Of a stretch of 6,505 nucleotides of DNA, positions 1 to 5,537 are shown one piece after another. Origin of the DNA: a bacterium HR41 (GTDB lineage: Bacteria > Actinomycetota > Thermoleophilia > Solirubrobacterales > Thermoleophilaceae); contig BEIR01000077.1 in the NCBI GenBank assembly GCA_002898855.1, positions 1 through 6,505 of the forward strand, in the 5' to 3' direction. Under the pieces are notes generated by a model that saw only the letters and a program-made list of their open reading frames with translations, made no database searches and was not told the DNA's origin. Position numbers and translations under genes: made by a program. The stretch's first letter is position 1; every line of letters starts with the position of its first letter.

Positions 1-1
1 C

Positions 2-355
2 GGTTTCGACAGCCGCCGGTTCACGCTCATCGCTCGCAGCGAGAACCCCGTGTTCCTGTGGCTGCAATCGCTCGACGAACCGGATCTCGCCCTGCCTGTC
101 ACGAACCCCTGGCTGTTTTTCCCCGACTTCGAGCTCGTTGTCGGCGACCCCGAGCTCGAGCGGCTGGGTATCGACCGCAGCGACCTCGACGTCTACGTGG
201 TCGTACAGGCCGGTCCGAAGCTCGAGGATTTCAAGGCCAACCTGCTCGCGCCGATCGTGATCGGAGGCGGGCGCGGCTGGCAGGTGATCAACGAGTCCGC
301 GAGCGCTCGGCTGCGCGCGCCGCTGTTCGAGGAACGCACCCACCAAGCGGCTTGA
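2..355 (+). CDS. fliW: Flagellar assembly factor FliW (5' end missing)
   Basis: FliW is a small cytoplasmic protein that binds flagellin and, when flagellin is secreted, switches to bind CsrA and relieve its repression of flagellin mRNA. The reading frame is open from the left edge to TGA at 353-355, giving 117 visible residues; about 25-30 N-terminal residues, including the start, lie outside. Family signatures are clear: FLWLQSLDEPDLAL followed by VTNPWLFFPDFEL (compare the LQS...LAF.ITNP.LFF.. pattern of Bacillus FliW), then a V-rich strand (DVYVVVQ) and KANLLAPIVIG, the conserved NL.API segment. The GTG at 50 is internal to the conserved domain and is not the start. csrA follows after 25 bases and flagellin after that, the same functional trio as in Bacillus, which supports the call. 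Recognition is by motif and context; confidence is high. Confidence 0.93.
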   Translation, partial: GFDSRRFTLIARSENPVFLWLQSLDEPDLALPVTNPWLFFPDFELVVGDPELERLGIDRSDLDVYVVVQAGPKLEDFKANLLAPIVIGGGRGWQVINESASARLRAPLFEERTHQAA

Positions 356-362
356 AACGCCC

Positions 363-380
363 GAGAGGAGCCGGATTCCG
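363..380 (+). promoter_or_regulatory. csrA ribosome binding site with two GGA motifs
   Basis: GAGAGGAG at 363-370 is a good Shine-Dalgarno sequence 10 bases before the csrA ATG at 381 and decides that start. GGA occurs at 367-369 (inside the Shine-Dalgarno) and again at 373-375. CGG-ATT-CCG at 372-380 could form only a minimal hairpin. Since CsrA proteins recognise GGA next to ribosome binding sites, autoregulation is possible, but two GGA trinucleotides in GC-rich DNA are weak evidence. The RBS is secure; the CsrA site is speculative. Confidence 0.5.
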
Positions 381-644
381 ATGCTTTCAATAACGCGACG
401 GCCGGGGCAACGAATCGTCATCGGCGAGGACATCGTCGTCGAGGTGACCGAGGTCAGCGGCTCGACCGTGCGGCTGTCGATCGACGCGCCGCGCTCGGTC
501 CCGATCTACCGCGAGGAGATCTGGCTCGAGGTCAAGCGTGCCAACGAGGAGGCGGCGCGAGCCGCCGATGGCGACGTACCGAGCGAGGCTCTCGACCGGC
601 TCGCCCGGTTGAGAGCGCAAGCGACAAGCAAACAACCGCAATAG
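381..644 (+). CDS. csrA: Carbon storage/translational regulator CsrA
   Basis: CsrA is a homodimeric RNA-binding protein that binds GGA motifs in mRNA leaders and blocks ribosome access; in FliW-bearing bacteria its main target is flagellin mRNA. The 87-residue product starts MLSITRRPGQ and carries the whole core: GE/D.I.V.V at 15-20, G27, APRSVPIYREEI at 36-47 with the RNA-contact residue R44, and I4 at the position of the other key contact (Leu in E. coli). N55 aligns with the Bacillus CsrA asparagine that, as I recall, is needed for FliW binding, so the FliW interaction is probably kept. The tail after residue 55 is longer than in E. coli (61 residues) and somewhat longer than in Bacillus (74): charged, Ala/Arg-rich and probably helical. 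It has a good Shine-Dalgarno and lies 25 bases after fliW and 19 bases before flagellin, so the three are probably co-transcribed. Confidence 0.95.
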   Translation: MLSITRRPGQRIVIGEDIVVEVTEVSGSTVRLSIDAPRSVPIYREEIWLEVKRANEEAARAADGDVPSEALDRLARLRAQATSKQPQ

Positions 645-681
645 GTCAAGGAGAGACAATGCCATGTCACTGAGGATCCAG
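645..681 (+). promoter_or_regulatory. Flagellin leader: RBS and candidate double CsrA site
   Basis: AAGGAGAG at 648-655 is the flagellin Shine-Dalgarno. It sits in the loop of a 3-bp hairpin, GTC(645-647)-AAGGAGA-GAC(655-657). A second GGA at 674-676, inside flagellin codons 4-5, is in the loop of another 3-bp hairpin, CTG(670-672)-AGGATC-CAG(679-681). The GGAs are 24 bases apart, a spacing a CsrA dimer could bridge. In Bacillus, CsrA represses hag through two leader sites, one over the Shine-Dalgarno. The stems are very short, so the RBS is seen directly while the CsrA sites are inferred from the motif plus the neighbouring csrA and fliW. Confidence 0.45.
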
Positions 682-1473
682 AACAACGTCGAGGCGCTCA
701 CCGCGCACCGGCAACTGAGCGGCACGTCCGAGCGGCTGCGCAAGTCGATGGAGCGCCTCTCGTCGGGCTACCGTATCAACAAGGCCGCCGACGACGCGGC
801 CGGGCTCGCGATCAGCGAGCGGATGCGCGCACAGATCCGCGGTCTCGCCCAGGCTCAGCGCAACGCCCAGGACGCCGTGTCGATGGTGCAGACCGCGGAA
901 GGCGCCCTCAGCGAAGTGCACGCGATGCTCCAGCGTGTCCGCGAGCTGGCCGTGCAGTACCGCAACGGAACGCTGTCGGCGAGCAACCGCCTGTCGATCC
1001 AGTCCGAGGTCGACCAGCTCTACGCCGAGATCCAGCGGATCGCCCAAAGCTCGCAGTTCAACGGCATCACGCTTCTCGCGGCAACGGGCGTGGTCACGTT
1101 CCAGGTGGGAGCGAACGACGGCGAAGTGATCACAGTGTCGACGCTGGACCTCGTGGGGGCGCTCGGCACCGCTGCGTTCTCGCTGAACATCGCGAACACG
1201 CAAGATCTCAGCGAGATCGACCAAGCGCTCGACGTCGTCAGCGCGCAGCAAGCACAGCTCGGGGCCGTGCAGAACCGACTCGAGCACCTGCTGAACAGCA
1301 TCGCTGTCTACCACGAGAACCTGGTGGCGGCTGAGTCGCGCATCCGTGACCTCGATATGGCGGCGGAGGCGGTCGAGCTCACCAAGCTCCAGGTGCTCCA
1401 GCAGGCGGGCACGGCGATGCTCGCCCAGGCTAACCAATCGAACTCTTCGGTGCTGCAGCTACTGCGCGGCTAG
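664..1473 (+). CDS. Flagellin, short form lacking outer domains
   Basis: Flagellin is the exported subunit of the flagellar filament. The 269-residue product has the N-terminal D0/D1 block (LRIQNNVEALTAHRQL at 3-18, LSSGYRINKAADDAAGLAIS at 32-51, NAQDAVSMVQTAEGAL at 67-82), a short beta region (about 142-180), and the C-terminal D1/D0 block (LGAVQNRLEHL at 199-209, AAESRIRDLDMAAEA at 222-236, VLQQAGTAMLAQANQ at 244-258, ending LQLLRG). There is almost nothing between the conserved ends, so the surface D2/D3 domains are absent; Bacillus Hag, also D2/D3-less, is 304 residues. LQRVREL at 89-95 matches the segment recognised by vertebrate TLR5 in proteobacterial flagellins. ATG 664 gives the conserved N-terminus; an out-of-frame ATG at 659 is closer to the Shine-Dalgarno. 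The gene follows csrA by 19 bases and probably depends on CsrA/FliW control. Whether it is named hag or fliC is a convention I leave open. Confidence 0.96.
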   Translation: MSLRIQNNVEALTAHRQLSGTSERLRKSMERLSSGYRINKAADDAAGLAISERMRAQIRGLAQAQRNAQDAVSMVQTAEGALSEVHAMLQRVRELAVQYRNGTLSASNRLSIQSEVDQLYAEIQRIAQSSQFNGITLLAATGVVTFQVGANDGEVITVSTLDLVGALGTAAFSLNIANTQDLSEIDQALDVVSAQQAQLGAVQNRLEHLLNSIAVYHENLVAAESRIRDLDMAAEAVELTKLQVLQQAGTAMLAQANQSNSSVLQLLRG

Positions 1474-1481
1474 CACACTCG

Positions 1482-2396
1482 CTACGACAGCTCGCGCGCA
1501 CGCGCCAACGCATCGGCGGGGTCGGCGGGTAGCTGCGACTCGAACTCGAGTGTCGCGCCGCTCGCGGGATGGTCGAAGCGCAGGCGCGCGGCGTGCAGAA
1601 ACTGGCGCTCGAGACCGAGCCGCACACCGAGCGTGCGCCCGCCGTATACCGGGTCGCCGACGACCGGGTGACCGATCGCTTCGAGGTGCGCGCGTATCTG
1701 ATGGGTGCGGCCGGTGACGAGCGCCACCTCGAGCAAGGCGGTGCGCGCGTGCCGTTCGCGCACACGGAAGCGTGTGAGCGCCGGGCGTGCGCCCGCGCCT
1801 GCGACCGTGCGGCGGGTGCGGCGGCGCCGGTCGCGGCCGAGCGGCGCCTCGATCAGCCCTTCGCTAGCCGCCGGGTCGCCGGCGACCAGCGCCAGGTAGA
1901 CGCGCTCGATGCGGCGGGCGCGCAACGCCCGTACGAGCTCCTCGTAAGCCTCGTCGCTGCGCGCGACGACGAGCAGCCCCGAGGTGTCGCGATCGAGGCG
2001 GTGCACGATCCCCGGCCGTTGCGGGTCGCCGCCGGCGGCACCCCGTTCGCGCAAGAAGCGATCGAGCGTCGGTGGCTTTACGCCCGGCGCCCCGTGCACG
2101 GCCACACCCGCTGGCTTGTCGACCACGAGCAGGTGTGTGTCCGCATAGACCACGCGCACCGGCGGCAGCTCGGCTTCGTCGCGCACCGGCTGGCTCTCGG
2201 GCGCCGCGACCCTGACCACGTCGCCACCCACTAGGCGTCGCGCCCGGTCGGCCGGACGCCCGGCGACGCGCACGCAGCCCGCGTCGATCAGGCGCTGCGC
2301 TTCGCTGCGGCTGCGCGCCACGCCCAGCGCGACCAGGGCCCGGTCGAGCCGTTCGCCGGCAAGCTCTGGAGGGCAGACGAGCGACCGCTCTGGCAT
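1482..2396 (-). CDS. rluD: RluA/RluD-family 23S rRNA pseudouridine synthase
   Basis: This enzyme isomerises specific uridines in 23S rRNA to pseudouridine in the cytoplasm. From ATG 2396 the product has 304 residues, close to E. coli RluD (326). An N-terminal S4 RNA-binding domain (about 14-65: RLDRALVALGVARSRSEAQ, then RLIDAGCVRVAG) precedes the catalytic domain with LLVVDKPAGVAVHG at 89-102, GIVHRLDRDTSGLLVVAR at 129-146 (catalytic Asp135 in HRLD), VTGRTHQIRAHLEAIGHPV at 227-245 and VVGDPVYGG at 245-253. An alternative GTG start at 2414 overlaps the lspA stop as GTGA and adds six residues; neither start has a strong Shine-Dalgarno, so translational coupling to lspA is likely either way. The open frame runs further upstream to 2618, but that part is antisense-like basic sequence over lspA. 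The lspA-rluD pairing is common in Gram-positive bacteria. The exact target uridine cannot be told, so the symbol reflects family. Confidence 0.92.
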   Translation of the reverse strand: MPERSLVCPPELAGERLDRALVALGVARSRSEAQRLIDAGCVRVAGRPADRARRLVGGDVVRVAAPESQPVRDEAELPPVRVVYADTHLLVVDKPAGVAVHGAPGVKPPTLDRFLRERGAAGGDPQRPGIVHRLDRDTSGLLVVARSDEAYEELVRALRARRIERVYLALVAGDPAASEGLIEAPLGRDRRRRTRRTVAGAGARPALTRFRVRERHARTALLEVALVTGRTHQIRAHLEAIGHPVVGDPVYGGRTLGVRLGLERQFLHAARLRFDHPASGATLEFESQLPADPADALARARELS

Positions 2397-2410
2397 TCTC
2401 GTTCGGGCAC

Positions 2411-2899
2411 TCACGCCCCGCGTTTGGGCAGGGAGCGAGGAGCGCGCTCGCTTACGACTACGAACCCCGCCACACCGAGCACGATCGCGGTATCCGCGAG
2501 GTTGAACGCCGGCCATGCCACAGGGTCGATGAAGTCGATCACGGCCCCGATCCGAGCGCGGTCGGCGAGGTTGCCGAGCGCCCCGCCGACGATCGCTCCC
2601 ACCGGAAGCCACAGCCACGGAACGTCGGCGTTACGGACAAAGTGGGCAACAAGGAGCACCAGTGTCACCGCGACGAGCCACCCGATCGTGTCGCCGAAAT
2701 CGCGCAGGGCGCCGAACGCGACCCCAGTGTTGTAGGTGAGCGCAAGGTCGAGCCCGGGTACGAGCGCGACACGCGCGCCATCGCCGAGCAGCGACACGAC
2801 CGCCTGCTTGCTCGCTTGGTCGAGCACCACCACGACCCCCGAGAGCGCGAGCGCAGCGGCGATCCGCTCGGTCGCTCCCGAGCGCGCCCGCGCCACCAC
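2411..2899 (-). CDS. lspA: Lipoprotein signal peptidase (signal peptidase II)
   Basis: LspA is an inner-membrane aspartyl protease that removes the signal peptide from diacylglyceryl-modified prolipoproteins. The product from GTG 2899 has 162 residues, the normal family length. Expected motifs are in order: VVVVLDQASK at 22-31 at the end of membrane segment 1, YNTGVAFG at 56-63 (NxGxAF box), GGALGNLADRARIGAVIDF at 105-123 with catalytic Asp113, and FNLADTAIV at 132-140 with catalytic Asp136. Four hydrophobic segments lie near 13-27, 72-88, 95-110 and 136-150. The GTG at 2899 overlaps the yggT stop by one base (TAGTG); the next codon, GTG 2896, is an equally possible start. The frame extends upstream to 3103 but only as Arg/Pro-rich sequence over yggT. 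Tight packing with yggT and rluD implies one transcript. Confidence 0.95.
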   Translation of the reverse strand: MVARARSGATERIAAALALSGVVVVLDQASKQAVVSLLGDGARVALVPGLDLALTYNTGVAFGALRDFGDTIGWLVAVTLVLLVAHFVRNADVPWLWLPVGAIVGGALGNLADRARIGAVIDFIDPVAWPAFNLADTAIVLGVAGFVVVSERAPRSLPKRGA

Positions 2900-3204
2900 T
2901 AGCCGCGGACGACGCCGACGACCAAGCCGCCCACCACCATCAGCACGATCGTCGCCACCAGCGGGCTGAGGTCGAGGCCAGCCGGCCCTAGCTGGAGCGG
3001 CGGCAAGACCCGACGAAAGAGTCCGAGGTACGGCTCGGTGACGTCGTGGACGAACTGCACGAACGCACGCAACACGGGGTTGAACGGCAGACGCGGAAGC
3101 CACGACAACAACACACGGACGAAGATCAACAGCACGTACAGGTAGAGCAGCGTTTCGAGGTAGCGCGCAACGTCAGCGCGCGAGATCGCGGCGATGACGC
3201 TCAC
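2899..3204 (-). CDS. yggT: YggT/YlmG-family small membrane protein
   Basis: A 101-residue integral membrane protein of the YGGT family, encoded near sepF in most Gram-positive bacteria and in the chloroplast lineage linked to division/nucleoid distribution; its molecular role is not settled. Two hydrophobic segments are seen at about 19-37 (LLYLYVLLIFVRVLLSWLP) and 82-99 (LVATIVLMVVGGLVVGVV), separated by a loop with the family pattern P(F)NPVLRAF...VTEPYLGLFRRVLPPL, including the conserved TEPxLxxxRRxxPP element. The GTG start at 3204 overlaps the proC stop as GTGA (4 bases) and gives the expected length; the frame is open far upstream to 3786 but only as Arg-rich sequence antiparallel in composition to proC. 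It is followed by lspA with a one-base overlap. Confidence 0.9.
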   Translation of the reverse strand: MSVIAAISRADVARYLETLLYLYVLLIFVRVLLSWLPRLPFNPVLRAFVQFVHDVTEPYLGLFRRVLPPLQLGPAGLDLSPLVATIVLMVVGGLVVGVVRG

Positions 3205-3965
3205 GACGGCGCCACCTTTCCTTCCGCGGCGGCGAGCGCCCGTGCGACTGCCCGCCCGAAACCGAGCTCGTCGAGCTGCCGCAGCCCGCGCTCGGTCGCA
3301 CCTCCGGGGGTAGCTACTCGCCGCTCGAGTTCCGCCGGTTCGATCCGTTCCGCGTCGAGGTAGGCGAGCGTCCCGCCCGCGGTCAGCTGCGCGAGCCTGC
3401 CCGCAAGTTCGGGATCGAGACCGAGGCGTGCGCCCGCCGCAGCGAGCTCGGCCAGGAAACGGGCCACGAAAGCCGGCCCGCAACTGGCCAGGGCCATCAA
3501 GGCATCGAGATCGCGCTCCGCCACCTCGACAACCTCTCCTGCGCGCCCCAGCAGCGCACGCAGCTCGCGCTCGGGACCATCGGCCGCGTTGGGTCCGGGC
3601 ACGTAGCCGATCACGCCGCGTCCGACAGCGACCGGCAGGTTCGGCATCAAGCGGTAGAGCGGAACCTCGTCGCCGAACTCGGCGGCGAGCGCCGCAAGCG
3701 GCGTGAGCGCGAGCACGGACGCGACGGCGGCGACGTGTCCGCGGATCTCCCCCGCGACGGTCTGCAGCTGTGCGGGCTTGCAACACAGCACAACAAGATC
3801 GGCACGTTCGGCGAGCTCACGGTTGGAGCTACACGTCGCGCCACCGACGCGCTCGGCGAGCGCGAGCGCGCGAGCGCGGTCGGGGTCGTGGACGAGCACC
3901 GGCTCGCCGATGCCCACGGCCAGCGCCGTGGCCATGTTGCCCGCTCCCACGAAGCCCAGCTTCAT
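3201..3965 (-). CDS. proC: Pyrroline-5-carboxylate reductase
   Basis: ProC catalyses the NAD(P)H-dependent reduction of 1-pyrroline-5-carboxylate, the last step of proline synthesis, in the cytoplasm. The 254-residue product (family about 260-280) starts MKLGFVGAGNMATALAVGI, a Rossmann dinucleotide fold with GxGxM. Further signatures are VVLCCKPAQ at 58-66, YRLMPNLPVAVGRG at 104-117 (the family usually has MPNTP; here Thr is Leu), SCGPAFVARFLAEL at 161-174 and ATPGGATERGL at 218-228, the C-terminal dimerisation/substrate signature. The ATG at 3965 begins exactly at the Rossmann strand and no good Shine-Dalgarno is visible before it. It lies 95 bases after sepF. Placement of proC between sepF and yggT is a known Gram-positive/cyanobacterial arrangement; no functional link to division is implied. 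Confidence 0.96.
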   Translation of the reverse strand: MKLGFVGAGNMATALAVGIGEPVLVHDPDRARALALAERVGGATCSSNRELAERADLVVLCCKPAQLQTVAGEIRGHVAAVASVLALTPLAALAAEFGDEVPLYRLMPNLPVAVGRGVIGYVPGPNAADGPERELRALLGRAGEVVEVAERDLDALMALASCGPAFVARFLAELAAAGARLGLDPELAGRLAQLTAGGTLAYLDAERIEPAELERRVATPGGATERGLRQLDELGFGRAVARALAAAEGKVAPS

Positions 3966-4060
3966 CGGTTGCGAAGCCTAACCGCACGTCCGGCACCGAC
4001 CCGTCGCAGTGGATCGCGACCCACGACCGACGCCGAGCGCAGCAGACGCGCCTGCCCGAG

Positions 4061-4591
4061 CTAGGACTGGTTGAAGAACCCCTTCTCGATCAAGCGCGCG
4101 CGCTCCTCCGCCGACACCTCGACGTTGCGCGGAGTGAGCAGGAACACCTTGTCGGCGATCCGCTGCATCCCTCCGTCGAGGGCGTACGTGAGGCCTGACG
4201 CGAAGTCGATCAGCCGCTTCGAGAGGTCGGTGTCGGTCTGCTGCAGGTTGATGATCACCGGGATCTCGTTCTTGAACTGGTCGGCGATCTCTTGCGCGTC
4301 GTTGAAGCTTTTCGGCATCACCAGGTGCACTTGCAGCTCGGGGCCGCCGCGGCCATTGCTCGCGACGGCGCGCAGCGGCCGGGAGCGCGTCGGCGGTTCG
4401 TCGGCAAAGATGTCGTCGAAGTCGTCGCGCGGCCGCCGCCTGCTGAGGCGACGTACGTTGGGCCGTTCGCGGTACCGCTCCTCGAGCACGTCCTCGGGCT
4501 CGGGCTCAGCGGCAGCTTCGTAGCGCGGGTCCTCTTCCTCGGCGAGCCCGAAGAAGATCAGCGCGCGGTGCCAAGTGTCTCGGAGCGACAT
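4061..4591 (-). CDS. sepF: Cell division protein SepF
   Basis: SepF binds the FtsZ C-terminal tail, polymerises into rings and anchors the Z-ring to the membrane; in actinobacteria lacking FtsA it is the main anchor. The product from ATG 4591 has 176 residues. The N-terminus MSLRDTWHRALIFFGLAEEE is the expected amphipathic membrane-binding helix. A charged, disordered linker follows (about 18-82, with acidic EPEPEDVLEE and basic RRLSRRRPRDD). The SepF core covers about 87-165: VHLVMPKSFNDAQEIADQF, PVIINLQQTDTDLSKRLIDF (110-130), ASGLTYALDGGMQRIADKVF (131-150), then LLTPRNVEVS. The open frame extends 90 codons upstream, but homology begins at this ATG and the upstream part lies antisense to the hydrolase gene. 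It heads the sepF-proC-yggT-lspA-rluD run and is divergent from the hydrolase. Confidence 0.96.
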   Translation of the reverse strand: MSLRDTWHRALIFFGLAEEEDPRYEAAAEPEPEDVLEERYRERPNVRRLSRRRPRDDFDDIFADEPPTRSRPLRAVASNGRGGPELQVHLVMPKSFNDAQEIADQFKNEIPVIINLQQTDTDLSKRLIDFASGLTYALDGGMQRIADKVFLLTPRNVEVSAEERARLIEKGFFNQS

Positions 4592-4700
4592 GTCCCCGTC
4601 CGTTTCGTGCGTACGAGCGGAAATCCTGCAAAGCTGCTCGTCCGCTGTGAACGAACCTAAAAGTAGCGCAGACCCGACGACCGCGAGCAGCGCTCGAGCA
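4592..4700. promoter_or_regulatory. Divergent spacer between sepF and the hydrolase gene
   Basis: This 109-base spacer should contain promoters for both directions. The only AT-rich patch is near 4651-4666. On the minus strand it offers two TANNNT-type -10 candidates, TACTTT (complement of 4660-4665) and TAGGTT (complement of 4654-4659), about 65 bases before the sepF start. Neither has a recognisable TTG-type -35 box at 16-18 bases. No convincing plus-strand promoter was found. Location supports a promoter region; the exact elements are guesses. Confidence 0.3.
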
Positions 4701-5531
4701 GTGGTGGTTGCGCGCCGCACGGCGCTTGGTGAGCTCGTTCTTCGTGGCGAGGCGTTCGGTGAGGGGCTGCCGGTGGTGGGCCTGCACGGGCTTACGGCGA
4801 CACGCCGCAACGTCTTCCACGGCTCGCTGCTGCTTGCGCGCAGCGGCACACGTCTCGTCACGTACGACGCGCGTGGTCACGGCGACTCCGACCCCGCTCC
4901 GCGACGCGACGCCTACAGCTACGACGAGCTTGTAGACGACCTCGAGGCCGTCGTCGCCACGGTCGCGAGAACCCCGCCGCTTCTGGTTGGCGTTTCGATG
5001 GGCGCAGCTACGGCCCTCGCAGCCGCGCTCCGCAGCCAGGTCGAGGCAGCAGGTCTAGTGCTCGTCACACCCCCGGCGCTGTCGCGCCGAGACGAGCCGA
5101 TCCCAGTCGATGAGCTCGCCGCCGCGCTCGAAGTGGGCGACCTCGACCGAGCCGCCAGTCTGGCGCTGCCCGCCGCGCTCGCCCCGCGCTGGCGAGCGGT
5201 GGCACACGCCGCTGTGCGCCAGCGTTTCGCCCGCCACCGTCAGCCGCGCGCCGTCGCCGACGCGCTGCGGGTGGTGTCGCGCTCCCCGCTGCCCTTCGCC
5301 GCCGGCGACCTGGCGCGCCTCGAGCTGCCAGTGCTCGTCGTCGGCTCGCGCGACGACGCCGACCCGCTCCACCCGCTGGCGGACGCTCGCGAGCTCGCTG
5401 CCGCGATCCCTGCGGCCGAGTTCCTCGTCGAAGATGAGGGGCGATCGCCGCTCGCCTGGCAGGGCGCGCAGCTCGCGCGCGCCGTGCTGGCGTTCGCCGA
5501 GCGCCACGGCTTGCTGTCGCGGGGTCGCTAG
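4701..5531 (+). CDS. Alpha/beta-hydrolase-fold protein with altered catalytic triad
   Basis: A 276-residue alpha/beta-hydrolase of the esterase/enol-lactonase-like type; the substrate is unknown. Counting from GTG 4701: PVVGLHGLTATRR at 23-35 holds the HG oxyanion motif, TYDARGHGDSDP at 54-65 is the typical strand-4 turn, LLVGVSMGAATALAAA at 94-109 is the nucleophile elbow with Ser99 (GVSMG), and LPVLVVGSRDDADPLHP at 209-225 has the likely acid Asp221. The last triad member is normally His in a GH(S) motif; here the matching segment EDEGRSPLAW has Arg248 (CGA at 5442-5444), so the classical triad looks incomplete. The start is uncertain: the frame is open to ATG 4575, which would overlap sepF, but similarity to the fold starts only near 4701, and no strong Shine-Dalgarno is seen. 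It is a lone plus-strand gene between sepF and yggS, convergent with yggS, so it is probably its own transcription unit. Confidence 0.87.
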   Translation: MVVARRTALGELVLRGEAFGEGLPVVGLHGLTATRRNVFHGSLLLARSGTRLVTYDARGHGDSDPAPRRDAYSYDELVDDLEAVVATVARTPPLLVGVSMGAATALAAALRSQVEAAGLVLVTPPALSRRDEPIPVDELAAALEVGDLDRAASLALPAALAPRWRAVAHAAVRQRFARHRQPRAVADALRVVSRSPLPFAAGDLARLELPVLVVGSRDDADPLHPLADARELAAAIPAAEFLVEDEGRSPLAWQGAQLARAVLAFAERHGLLSRGR

Positions 5532-5537
5532 CCGCAA

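Noticed and set aside
564..571. GCCGATGG inside csrA resembling the sigma-28 -10 box GCCGATAA upstream of flagellin
   Set aside because: The last two bases do not match and no TAAA-like -35 element lies about 15 bases upstream; the sequence is ordinary GC-rich coding DNA.
667..1437. Long minus-strand open frame over flagellin (256 codons)
   Set aside because: The plus strand is unmistakably flagellin; the antisense product is Arg/Leu/His-rich with no recognisable domain, as expected of shadow frames at this GC content.
1450..1476. GTGCT/AGCAC with an inner GCAG/CTGC stem at the flagellin 3' end as a terminator
   Set aside because: Most of it lies in the coding sequence, it has a 6-base one-sided bulge and there is no T-tract.
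1569..2234. Plus-strand open frame of 221 codons over rluD
   Set aside because: The minus strand carries a complete RluD with all motifs; the plus-strand product has no recognisable feature.
2397..2618. 74-codon N-terminal extension of rluD
   Set aside because: It is Arg/Gly-rich, overlaps the lspA catalytic region in another frame, and the S4 domain begins at the chosen start.
3966..4060. Small regulatory RNA or attenuator in the 95-base sepF-proC gap
   Set aside because: Only a 4-bp GTGG/CCAC stem around 4009-4024 was seen, with no T-tract or further structure.
4575..4700. ATG 4575 or 4590 as the hydrolase start
   Set aside because: This would overlap the sepF start region, add 37-42 residues without hydrolase similarity, and consume the only space for divergent promoters; not fully excluded.
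4592..4861. 90-codon upstream extension of sepF containing a hydrophobic stretch like a signal peptide
   Set aside because: It is antisense to the hydrolase N-terminus, and SepF proteins begin with the amphipathic helix found at ATG 4591; the hydrophobic run is probably a chance of the frame.
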